Source of the DNA: Chryseobacterium sp. Leaf405
GTDB lineage: Bacteria > Bacteroidota > Bacteroidia > Flavobacteriales > Weeksellaceae
Length of the DNA: 64,000 bases
Direction: 5' to 3'
Assembly: GCF_001425355.1 (NCBI RefSeq)
Contig: NZ_LMQN01000015.1
Span: 880,702 to 944,701, forward strand
Positions 33,392-41,507 of the stretch are shown piece after piece. The notes under the pieces were generated by a model. It was not told the origin of the DNA. It ran no database searches and saw only the letters and a program-made list of their open reading frames with translations. Positions within the stretch are counted from its first letter, which is position 1, and each line of letters starts with the position of its first letter. Both the position numbers and the translations under genes were made by a program.

Positions 33392-34162
33392 ATGGAAAGA
33401 CCACTTATTCTGGTTACAAATGACGACGGAATTACAGCACCTGGTATCAGAAATCTTATCAGTTTTATGAATGAAATCGGAGAAGTAGTTGTGGTTGCCC
33501 CCAACTCTCCACAAAGCGGTAAAGGTCATGCCATTACCATCAATTCTACTCTAAGCTTCGAAGAAGTGCAGCTGGAAGGTCCGCAAACCGATTATTCATG
33601 CAGCGGAACTCCTGTTGACTGTGTAAAAATGGCACTTGATAAAATCTTAACAAGAAGACCCGATATTGTTGTTTCAGGGATCAATCATGGAGCAAATTCT
33701 TCCATTAATGTGATTTATTCAGGAACAATGTCTGCAGCAGTTGAAGCGGGTGTAGAAAACCTTCCTGCGATTGGATTTTCTCTGTTGGATTTCAGTTGGG
33801 AAGCAGATTTTACTCAGGCAAAAGAATATATTCAGAATATCGTCAGAAGAACATTGGAAAACCCTATGCCAAAAGGTATTGTTTTAAATGTGAACATTCC
33901 TAAACTTCCGAAGGAAGAAATCAAAGGTATTAAAGTCTGTAAACAGGCCAAAGCCAAATGGGAAGAAAGTTTTGATGAAAGGGTAAACCCACACGGTAAA
34001 AAATATTATTGGCTGACAGGATATTTCAATAATATGGATGATTCTCCGGATGCCGACGAAACAGCTTTAGCAAATGGATATATTTCCATCGTTCCTGTAA
34101 AGTTTGATTTAACAGCTTACGAATACATGAATACTTTGGAAGAAGTAATGAATTTCGATTAA
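33392..34162 (+). CDS. surE: 5'/3'-nucleotidase SurE
   Basis: The protein has 256 residues. Metal-binding LVTNDDGITAPG (Asp11, Asp12), SPQSGKGHAIT, CSGTPVDCVK (~67-76) and SGINHGANSS are the SurE signature. It removes phosphate from nucleoside monophosphates and acts in stationary-phase survival. It stands alone. Confidence 0.94.
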   Translation: MERPLILVTNDDGITAPGIRNLISFMNEIGEVVVVAPNSPQSGKGHAITINSTLSFEEVQLEGPQTDYSCSGTPVDCVKMALDKILTRRPDIVVSGINHGANSSINVIYSGTMSAAVEAGVENLPAIGFSLLDFSWEADFTQAKEYIQNIVRRTLENPMPKGIVLNVNIPKLPKEEIKGIKVCKQAKAKWEESFDERVNPHGKKYYWLTGYFNNMDDSPDADETALANGYISIVPVKFDLTAYEYMNTLEEVMNFD

Positions 34163-34309
34163 AATTAAATAGTAAAGCGTAACAATGTTTCGCTTTATTT
34201 TTTTATTACATCAGCAAGATAATTTTTCATAAAGAATTTATAAAATCCATTATTTTAAAACTTTCATTAAATCTTTTTCATAATTTTAAGTAAAATAATT
34301 TTCCAAATT

Positions 34310-35350
34310 ATGAGAATAGAATATGATATAAAGCTAGGTTTTAAAGATGTGATGTTCCGCCCGAAACGCTCAACTTTAAAATCCCGTTCGGAAGTTGATT
34401 TAGAAAGAGAATTTACTTTTAAGCATACCCAAAAGAAGTGGAAAGGAACTCCGATCATCGCAGCCAATATGGATACAGTAGGAACCTTTGAAATGGCTGT
34501 GGAATTAGCAAAAGATAAAATCATTACAGCTATTCACAAGCATTATTCTGTTGAAGAATGGAGCGAATTTCTTGACAGTCAACCGGAAGAAATTCATCAA
34601 TATATTGCATTAAGCACCGGAACCGGAAAAGCAGATGCAGAAAAGATAAAAACAATCCTCAATTTACACCCAAAAATCGAGTTTCTCTGTATTGATGTTG
34701 CCAATGGATATTCCGAGCATTTTGTGGAATTTGTGAAGAAAGCCAGGGTAAATTTTCCCGATAAAATCATTATTGCCGGAAATGTAGTAACCGGCGAAAT
34801 GGTAGAAGAACTTCTTTTAGTGGGCGCAGATATCATTAAAGTTGGAATTGGTCCGGGTTCTGTTTGTACAACGCGTGTGAAAACCGGCGTCGGTTATCCT
34901 CAACTTTCAGCTATTATTGAATGTTCTGATGCTGCGCATGGTTTGGATGGACACATCATTGCTGATGGCGGTTGTAAAGTTCCTGGAGATGTTGCCAAGG
35001 CTTTCGGTGGCGGGGCAGATTTTGTGATGTTAGGCGGAATGTTTGCCGGACATGATGAAAGTGGCGGTGAAATGGTAGAAGAAAACGGTAAAAAATTCAA
35101 ACTTTTCTACGGAATGAGTTCTAAAACAGCAATGGATAAACATTCCGGAGGTGTGGCAGAATACAGAGCTTCTGAAGGAAAAACCGTGAAAGTGGCATAC
35201 AAAGGCCCTGTTTCCGAAACGGTGAAAGATATTTTAGGTGGTGTTCGTTCAACGTGCACGTATGTCGGTGCTTCGAGACTGAAAGAATTGTCAAAAAGAA
35301 CAACTTTCATTAGAGTTCAGGAACAGGAAAATCAAGTGTTTAAAGACTAA
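34310..35350 (+). CDS. guaC: GMP reductase
   Basis: The protein has 346 residues, an (beta/alpha)8 barrel. Catalytic Cys186 is in [11 protein letters not shown], the same position as in E. coli Gua[12 protein letters not shown] and the flap near [14 protein letters not shown] are present. There is no CBS domain pair and no IMPDH-type flap, so it is GuaC rather than GuaB. It converts GMP to IMP with NADPH in the cytosol. Confidence 0.93.
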   Translation: MRIEYDIKLGFKDVMFRPKRSTLKSRSEVDLEREFTFKHTQKKWKGTPIIAANMDTVGTFEMAVELAKDKIITAIHKHYSVEEWSEFLDSQPEEIHQYIALSTGTGKADAEKIKTILNLHPKIEFLCIDVANGYSEHFVEFVKKARVNFPDKIIIAGNVVTGEMVEELLLVGADIIKVGIGPGSVCTTRVKTGVGYPQLSAIIECSDAAHGLDGHIIADGGCKVPGDVAKAFGGGADFVMLGGMFAGHDESGGEMVEENGKKFKLFYGMSSKTAMDKHSGGVAEYRASEGKTVKVAYKGPVSETVKDILGGVRSTCTYVGASRLKELSKRTTFIRVQEQENQVFKD

Positions 35351-35353
35351 CTA

Positions 35354-36091
35354 ATGAATACAATATTTAACATAACCAATGGTGATTACCTTGCCCAACA
35401 ATTAAAGGAAGCTAAAATTATTGGTGAAATGATTACCTGCAGAGAAGCTTTAGTTACTGGTCCCTTAAGAGCTGATAATCTGGACTATTTCTGGAAATTG
35501 AGAACTTCCTTCATTTCGAATGAATATAAAGTAAAAGCAGAAGATTATTTTGATAAAACTTTTCCTGAATTTGAAAAGATCTTAAATATTCCCGATGGAT
35601 CTGAAGTTAATCTTTGGTTTGAGGATGATTTGTTTTGTCAGGTTAATCTATGGTTTTGTCTGTTTCTACTTCCAAAAGATAAAGACTTAAAAATTTACAG
35701 AATTTTCCCAAAAACGACGAAAGAAAACAACTGGAAAGGATTTTCTGTCTCGGAAAGTTCAGATCTCGAGGAATCATTAAATTCCAGAATTTCACTTGAT
35801 GAAAAAGATATAGAATTAGGCATCAATCTATGGAAAGCATATCAAAATAATGATAAAAAGTCGTTAGAACAACTTTCAGAAAATCAATCGAATGGATTTC
35901 ATTTTTTGAAAGAAGTCATTGATTCTTATCTACATATTAAACCTGAAATTTTTATTAAAAATTTAATAGAAAACGGAACAACAGACTTCAATACCATATT
36001 CGAAAAGTTTCAGAATGAATTAGGAATTTTTGGATTCGGAGATCTTCAGGTGAAATCAATTTATGATACAGTTTTAAAAGAAAAGCAATAA
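35354..36091 (+). CDS. DUF1835 domain protein
   Basis: The protein has 245 residues. TNGDYLAQQLKEAKIIGEMITCREALVTGPL is the DUF1835 core (seen as NGDYLAQQLKEA and CREALVTGPL). A later acidic part (LNIPDGSEVNLWFEDDLFCQVNLWF) follows, then a helical tail. It starts 3 bp after guaC and is probably co-transcribed with it. DUF1835 proteins have no established function. Confidence 0.78.
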   Translation: MNTIFNITNGDYLAQQLKEAKIIGEMITCREALVTGPLRADNLDYFWKLRTSFISNEYKVKAEDYFDKTFPEFEKILNIPDGSEVNLWFEDDLFCQVNLWFCLFLLPKDKDLKIYRIFPKTTKENNWKGFSVSESSDLEESLNSRISLDEKDIELGINLWKAYQNNDKKSLEQLSENQSNGFHFLKEVIDSYLHIKPEIFIKNLIENGTTDFNTIFEKFQNELGIFGFGDLQVKSIYDTVLKEKQ

Positions 36092-36120
36092 AAAAATCCG
36101 TCAGTGCAGACGGATTTTTT
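36091..36120. terminator. Bidirectional terminator between the DUF1835 gene and fabG
   Basis: AAAAAATCCGTC (36091-36102) pairs with its complement at 36109-36120 over a 6-base loop. It is flanked by A/T runs on both sides. Confidence 0.88.
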
Positions 36121-36148
36121 TTATTATAATTAATTCAATATCAATCTA

Positions 36149-36892
36149 TTAAGTCAATAAACCACCGTCAACATTTAGCGTTTGTCCGTTAATATAAGAA
36201 GCCATTTCACTTCCTAAAAATACGCAAGCATTAGCAACATCGGTAGTTTTTCCTAATTTCTTCATTGGGATCGCTTCTGCCCATTTCTGAGTCGCTTTTT
36301 CGTCTAAGGCTGCTGTCATTTCAGTTTCAATAAATCCCGGAGCAATTGCATTACAACGGATGTTTCTTGAACCTAATTCCAGCGCCACAGATTTAGTAAA
36401 ACCAATCACACCAGCTTTTGAAGCTGCATAATTTGCCTGACCTGCATTTCCGCTGATTCCCACTACTGAAGTCATATTGATGATAGATCCTGATCTTGCC
36501 TTCATCATTGGTTTAATTACCGCTTTTGTAAGGTTGAATACAGAATCCAAGTTAATTCTTAGTACATTATCCCAGTCATTTTTTGTCATTCTCAACAATA
36601 GGTTATCTTTTGTAATCCCCGCATTGTTGATTAAAATATCGATCTGACCAAACTCCGCCATTACTTCTTCTACTAATGTTTGAGCTGCATCAAAATCTGA
36701 CGCATCAGATTGGTACCCTTTTATTTGAGTTACAGAACTTAAAGCCGCTTCTAATTCCTTCGCTTTGTCTACAGATCCGGCGTAAGTGAATGCTACTTTT
36801 GCTCCCTGTTGGGCATACATTTCAGCAATTCCTCTTCCGATTCCTCTTGTAGCTCCCGTGATTAGCGCTACTTTTCCTTCTAATAGTTTCAT
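36149..36892 (-). CDS. fabG: 3-oxoacyl-ACP reductase
   Basis: The protein has 247 residues. TGATRGIGRG (13-22), NNAG (~87), catalytic Ser in NMTSVVG (~138) and NYAASKAGVIGFTKS with Tyr-x3-Lys (~151-165). The end VDGGLLT is typical of FabG. It reduces 3-oxoacyl-ACP with NADPH in fatty-acid elongation. The -7 element TATCTTTG lies at 36984-36991. Confidence 0.92.
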   Translation of the reverse strand: MKLLEGKVALITGATRGIGRGIAEMYAQQGAKVAFTYAGSVDKAKELEAALSSVTQIKGYQSDASDFDAAQTLVEEVMAEFGQIDILINNAGITKDNLLLRMTKNDWDNVLRINLDSVFNLTKAVIKPMMKARSGSIINMTSVVGISGNAGQANYAASKAGVIGFTKSVALELGSRNIRCNAIAPGFIETEMTAALDEKATQKWAEAIPMKKLGKTTDVANACVFLGSEMASYINGQTLNVDGGLLT

Positions 36893-36983
36893 ATTTATGA
36901 CAATTATTTCTTTATGTAAGTTATTAGCTTTTCGAAAGTTGGCTAATATACTACTATTTAATTATATCAAAATTAACAGTGCG

Positions 36984-36991
36984 CAAAGATA
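36984..36991 (-). promoter_or_regulatory. -7 element (TATCTTTG) of fabG
   Basis: On the - strand TATCTTTG, followed by GCGC, about 90 bp before the fabG start. No other candidate is seen in this gap. Confidence 0.5.
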
Positions 36992-37075
36992 TTACAAAAT
37001 GTTATTCTATGCATTTTAAATCGGTTTTTTTGCAAAATTTTATGATTGTTTTTTGTCATACAAATACAAAATTCA

Positions 37076-38536
37076 TTAGTCGATAAAATTTTTGTCTTTT
37101 TGTTCTGTGAAATAGATGTATTCGGAATCTTTTCCTTTGGTAAGTTTTATTCCTTTTTTATCGGTGGAATATTTATCATACATCACCTCTGTTAAAGGCT
37201 CGTGCTGCTGATTGGTAACACCGAATTTATTGTCTTTTTTTACTACAACTTCATTTTCTCCAAGGAAAGTAAAAATATTATCATAAATAAAAGGAATCGC
37301 TTCATTTCCTTCTTCATCGATCATCCCATAAAAATTATCGATATTTTGTCCCACCAAAGCCGGATAAAGTTCAAACGATTTCATGACACTGAAATTTTTC
37401 AGCGGTGTGTATTTTTTATCTTTTGGTGAAAATTTAGAATAAATTCCGTCTTTTAATACAATAACATTATTTGGAAATATCTTTTCAATAGAATAATTTT
37501 CATCTAAAACACTTTTCATATTCTTATCAAGAAGCATTTCTTGGTCCTCTTTTCTTAGATAAAGATATTTTTCGCCATTAATATCAAGGCCTTCTACTCG
37601 ATCATATTCTTTAGGAAAAACGACTTCGCCGTTTAGACGAATAACAGCCGTTTTAGGATTTGTGGTATCCTGAGAAGTTTTAAATAAACCATTAAATAAA
37701 GGATTTACATAATGATAATCCAGATTATATATTTTTCCTTCTTTTTTTGAAAAAATGCTGATTTTATCGTCTTTTGTAAGATAAATATATTCTCTTCCCA
37801 CAAAAGCCTGATCATAAATTTCTTCTGTTATGATGCTCTCTTTTTCATCGATAATTCCATACTTATTGTTGGAAACATTAAGCGTTATGATATAAGGAAA
37901 AGCATTGATATTGTCGATATTATGATTGGTAATTGTACTTAGCGTTTTACCGTTATTGTCGATAATTTCACCGCTTTTTTCACCTGAAGTAAGAAATGTT
38001 CTGCCTTTGTAAAAACGAAGATCGTCTGTAAATTCTCTGTCGGAAACTTTTTTTCCGTCAAAATCATAAATTAACCAAGCATTACCCGTCTTAACAAAAA
38101 ATCTATTTTCGCTTCCAAACTGTATTTTATCTGAAAAAGGAATAATCTGTTTTCCATTGAAATCGTACACACAATCTTTTCCGTTTTTAGAATAAATCAG
38201 TCTGTCTTTTTTCTCCCAGGTTCTGAATTTGAAACTGTCCAAAGGCAGTAATTGATTCCCTTTTTCATCAATTAAAGCGGTTTTTCCATTAGATTTTAAA
38301 ATAAAACGATTCTTCCACAACCGTGAAATTTCACTTTTGTAAGGATAGTCGAAAGTAACTGTTCCCAAAGAATCTACAATTCCTGTTTTCCCGCTTTTAG
38401 ATTCAATAATAAGTCCGTATCCTTTAGAATAAGACCGCACTTCTCTGCCGATTTTTTTTGATAAAAGTATCTGTCTGTACTGATCGGTCTGCGCAAGGCA
38501 AACAGACGAGAACAGCACGAAAATTAATTTTTTCAA
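37076..38536 (-). CDS. WG-repeat containing secreted protein
   Basis: The protein has 486 residues. A signal peptide (MKKLIFVLFSSVCLAQ) is followed by repeated ~45-residue units of the WG/KWG type: SGKTGIVDSLG, NGKTALIDEKGNQLLPL, NNKYGIIDEKESIITEE, DNFYGMIDEEGNEAIPF, DNKFGVTNQQHEPLTEV. They likely fold as a beta-rich solenoid or propeller. WG-repeat proteins bind ligands or proteins on cell surfaces, but this one is unassigned. It ends a run with rsmI upstream. Confidence 0.85.
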   Translation of the reverse strand: MKKLIFVLFSSVCLAQTDQYRQILLSKKIGREVRSYSKGYGLIIESKSGKTGIVDSLGTVTFDYPYKSEISRLWKNRFILKSNGKTALIDEKGNQLLPLDSFKFRTWEKKDRLIYSKNGKDCVYDFNGKQIIPFSDKIQFGSENRFFVKTGNAWLIYDFDGKKVSDREFTDDLRFYKGRTFLTSGEKSGEIIDNNGKTLSTITNHNIDNINAFPYIITLNVSNNKYGIIDEKESIITEEIYDQAFVGREYIYLTKDDKISIFSKKEGKIYNLDYHYVNPLFNGLFKTSQDTTNPKTAVIRLNGEVVFPKEYDRVEGLDINGEKYLYLRKEDQEMLLDKNMKSVLDENYSIEKIFPNNVIVLKDGIYSKFSPKDKKYTPLKNFSVMKSFELYPALVGQNIDNFYGMIDEEGNEAIPFIYDNIFTFLGENEVVVKKDNKFGVTNQQHEPLTEVMYDKYSTDKKGIKLTKGKDSEYIYFTEQKDKNFID

Positions 38537-39211
38537 TTAAATAGAATTATTTACGATGAGCACAATCTCACCCTTAAGAGTTTTGCTTTTTGAGAATTCA
38601 ATGAGTTCAATAATTGTTCCACGCTTCGTCTCTTCAAATTTTTTAGAAATTTCCCTACTCAGACTTACTTTAGTTTCTTCACCAAAGAATTCCTTAATCT
38701 GTTCTAAAGTTGTGTTGATTTTGTGCGGACTTTCGTATAAAACGATGGTCTTTTTCTCTTCAGCAAGTTGTTTCAATTTCGTTTGTCTTCCCTTTTTCTG
38801 AGGTAAAAATCCGGCAAACAAAAACTCGTTATTTGGTAATCCTGAAACGACCAAAGCCGGAATTAAAGCTGTTGCGCCCGGCAGACAAATCATTTCTATA
38901 TTATGATCCGAACCTGCTTTTGCTAATAAATATCCGGGATCTGAAATCCCGGGAGTTCCTGCATCGGTAATAATGGCGATGTTCTGACCGCTTTTAAGGT
39001 CATTAATCACTTTTTCCGTTGCCTGATGCTCATTATGCAGGTGATAAGATTTCAAAGGCTTGGAAATCTCGAAATGCTTCAACAGAATTCCGGAAGTTCT
39101 GGTGTCTTCGCATAAAATATAATCGACCTCTTTCAGTATTTTTACCGCTCTGAAAGTCATATCTTCCAAGTTCCCGACCGGTGTGGGAACAAAATATAGA
39201 ATTCCGCTCAA
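38537..39211 (-). CDS. rsmI: 16S rRNA (cytidine(1402)-2'-O)-methyltransferase
   Basis: The protein has 224 residues. The start LYFVPTPVGNLEDMTFRAV, CEDTRTSGILLKHF and TDAGTPGISDPGY identify RsmI, a class III AdoMet methyltransferase. It methylates C1402 of 16S rRNA. The next start is adjacent, so rsmI and the WG-repeat gene are likely co-transcribed. Confidence 0.94.
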   Translation of the reverse strand: MSGILYFVPTPVGNLEDMTFRAVKILKEVDYILCEDTRTSGILLKHFEISKPLKSYHLHNEHQATEKVINDLKSGQNIAIITDAGTPGISDPGYLLAKAGSDHNIEMICLPGATALIPALVVSGLPNNEFLFAGFLPQKKGRQTKLKQLAEEKKTIVLYESPHKINTTLEQIKEFFGEETKVSLSREISKKFEETKRGTIIELIEFSKSKTLKGEIVLIVNNSI

Positions 39212-39219
39212 AATTTAAT

Positions 39220-40737
39220 TTATAAAAATTTATTTTCTACCAATATCCAGAGTCTCTGGGCATATTCATCTACTTTATTCCATTTTTTCTGATAATACAA
39301 ATCACTTAAATATTCTTTCGCATCTTCCACATTTCTGAAGCTGTTGAGATTATTCATGATTTGATTCATTTCAGACTGGCTTCCGCCGAATAACATTTTC
39401 GAAAAAGCAATTCTGTCATTTAAGTCTAACTTAAAATCCGGCTTTGCCTTTTCTGCCTCCATAAATTCTGTCGGAATATTGGTTTTTATGATACTTCCCG
39501 TATTTTCTTTTTCTACAGGAACTGTTTTTTCTTTCGGCATTTCTCTGTCAAGATGATCGTCGTCAAATAATGACTGAACCGCTTTCATCCCTTTGATATT
39601 TGCCAGTTTTATTTTTTTGTCATGATTGTATTCAACCAGATTTTCAAAGCTTTGATCCGACGGATGTATCTCTTTTTCTATCTGGGGCTTATCAATCTCT
39701 ACAATTTTTCTTCTGTCATTAATTTCAGCTAAAATCGACTGCTCCTGTTTTTCTTCAACAATCGCTTCGTTTTTAATTTCGCTTACAATATTATCGATAT
39801 TAGAACTTTCCGAAGCCATTTCTCCTTGTTCTATCGCAATATTAGAAACCACAAACTGATCTTCGTGTTCTTCAATTAGAAATTCTTCATCATCATCCAG
39901 AATCTCACTGTCAAAAATGCTCGGAATAACCTCAATATTTTCAGTGCCTTGATCTCGTTTTTTTAATTCAGATTCAAAATTATCCTGAACTTTTTCTTCT
40001 TCTTCAAAATCACGTAAATTTCCCTGATCGTCAGAAACTTCATTTTCAAATTCATCAATTTCATTTAACTGATTATTAAAAACAGTTTCTTCTTCAGTTG
40101 TTTTCTCATTAAACATTTCCTCATGAATGTCGTCATCATTTTCAGGTTCAGAATCCGCCAGAATTCTTTCTTCATCGACAAAACTTAAAGCGCTTTCGTT
40201 GGAATCTGAGGGTTCGTTTTCATCAATTTCATTCAGTTGATTATTGAAAATTGCCTCTTCTTCAGTTACGTCATTATGATTAGTTGCCTGCGGATTTAGG
40301 ATACTTTCCGATCCTGAATTTTCTTCTGCAAAATTAACTAAAGTTTCGTGAAGTTCCTCTTCAATAATTTCATTTAACTGATTATTAAAAACGGCTTCTT
40401 CTTCAGTCACTTTATCAGAAAATGATTGATTCCCAATTTCGTTGAATTCATTATTAAAGATGGCTTCCTCCTCCGTCACTTCATCACTTACATTATCATT
40501 TTCTTCAACTAAAAAGGAATTTTTTTGCTGATTTTCTGAAACTGATGAATATTTTTCGTTTGCAGAAGACTCCATATTTTTCTCCAGCAACCGCAAAAAA
40601 GAAATTTTATCAGCAAGTTTATCTACAAGATCCTGCTTAGACGACAGTTCGTCTACATTGTTTATTTTGTCCAAAATACCAATGATATTCTTGGATTCAA
40701 AAAAAATCTTTTCCTTTAAATCTTGAATGTTCTGCAT
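39220..40737 (-). CDS. Acidic repeat protein of unknown function
   Basis: The protein has 505 residues. An N-terminal helical segment (~1-60) is followed by ~270 residues of very acidic low complexity with four copies of a ~15-residue motif, [VT]TEEE[AT][IV]FNN[EQ][FL]NEI (~89-104, 112-127, 160-175 and 214-229). The C-terminal ~70 residues (LNDRIAFSKMLFGGSQSEMN, YYQKKWNKVDEYAQRLW) look folded and helical. It could scaffold a partner through the repeated motif. Family unknown to me; it lies between rsmI and the divergent tdk. Confidence 0.75.
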   Translation of the reverse strand: MQNIQDLKEKIFFESKNIIGILDKINNVDELSSKQDLVDKLADKISFLRLLEKNMESSANEKYSSVSENQQKNSFLVEENDNVSDEVTEEEAIFNNEFNEIGNQSFSDKVTEEEAVFNNQLNEIIEEELHETLVNFAEENSGSESILNPQATNHNDVTEEEAIFNNQLNEIDENEPSDSNESALSFVDEERILADSEPENDDDIHEEMFNEKTTEEETVFNNQLNEIDEFENEVSDDQGNLRDFEEEEKVQDNFESELKKRDQGTENIEVIPSIFDSEILDDDEEFLIEEHEDQFVVSNIAIEQGEMASESSNIDNIVSEIKNEAIVEEKQEQSILAEINDRRKIVEIDKPQIEKEIHPSDQSFENLVEYNHDKKIKLANIKGMKAVQSLFDDDHLDREMPKEKTVPVEKENTGSIIKTNIPTEFMEAEKAKPDFKLDLNDRIAFSKMLFGGSQSEMNQIMNNLNSFRNVEDAKEYLSDLYYQKKWNKVDEYAQRLWILVENKFL

Positions 40738-40760
40738 ATAAGAATCTTGTTAAAATTGCT

Positions 40761-40768
40761 TACTTTTG
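40761..40768 (+). promoter_or_regulatory. -7 element (TACTTTTG) of tdk
   Basis: TACTTTTG matches TAnnTTTG, 29 bp upstream of the thymidine kinase start. Confidence 0.5.
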
Positions 40769-40797
40769 ATCTTAAAAATATACGGCTAATTTAACAA

Positions 40798-41388
40798 ATG
40801 TTTTTAGAAAATACAATTAATCATTCCAAACAAAGTGGTTGGATGGAAGTTATTTGTGGCTCAATGTTTTCCGGAAAAACCGAAGAGTTGATCCGCAGGC
40901 TGAGAAGAGCAGAAATGGCGGGGCAAAATGTAGAGATTTTTAAACCAAAACTGGATACCCGTTATTCGGAAGAAGATGTAATTTCTCATAATCAGAATAA
41001 AATACGAAGCACACCGGTGGAAAATCCCAGCGAAATACTGTTGCTGGCATCCAATTGTGATGTGGTGGGAATAGACGAAGCGCAGTTTTTTGATGAAAGC
41101 ATTGTAGATATTGCCAATCAATTGGCAAACGGAGGAATAAGAGTTGTCGTTGCAGGTCTTGATATGGACTTTTTAGGACGACCTTTTGGGCCGATGCCGA
41201 ACTTGATGGCAACCGCAGAATATGTGACTAAAGTACACGCCATTTGCAAAAGAACCGGAAATCTTGCCAATTATTCTATGAGGATTTCTCAGGGAAATAA
41301 TCTGGTTGAATTGGGCGAAACAGAAAGTTACGAAGCAGTAAGCCGTCGTGTTTTTATTGATGAAGTACTTTTAAAGAAGAAAAAATAA
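40798..41388 (+). CDS. tdk: Thymidine kinase
   Basis: The protein has 196 residues. Walker A GSMFSGKTEEL (~21-31), acceptor-site region GIDEAQFFD (~88) and AGLDMDFLGRPFG (~120). The lasso region lacks the four zinc cysteines of TK1-type enzymes: VHAICKRTGNLANYS has only one, and YEAVSRRVF replaces the second pair. This loss is typical in Bacteroidota as I recall. It phosphorylates thymidine for DNA synthesis. Monocistronic. Confidence 0.92.
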   Translation: MFLENTINHSKQSGWMEVICGSMFSGKTEELIRRLRRAEMAGQNVEIFKPKLDTRYSEEDVISHNQNKIRSTPVENPSEILLLASNCDVVGIDEAQFFDESIVDIANQLANGGIRVVVAGLDMDFLGRPFGPMPNLMATAEYVTKVHAICKRTGNLANYSMRISQGNNLVELGETESYEAVSRRVFIDEVLLKKKK

Positions 41389-41507
41389 TTATCTTTAGCT
41401 GAGAATGAATGAGATGCTTACAGGCGAATTGATTTGAAAATTTTTAATTGAAATAGCTTATTTGCCTCATTATTTTCCTTATTTAAAATATAGCAGAAAG
41501 GGCACCA

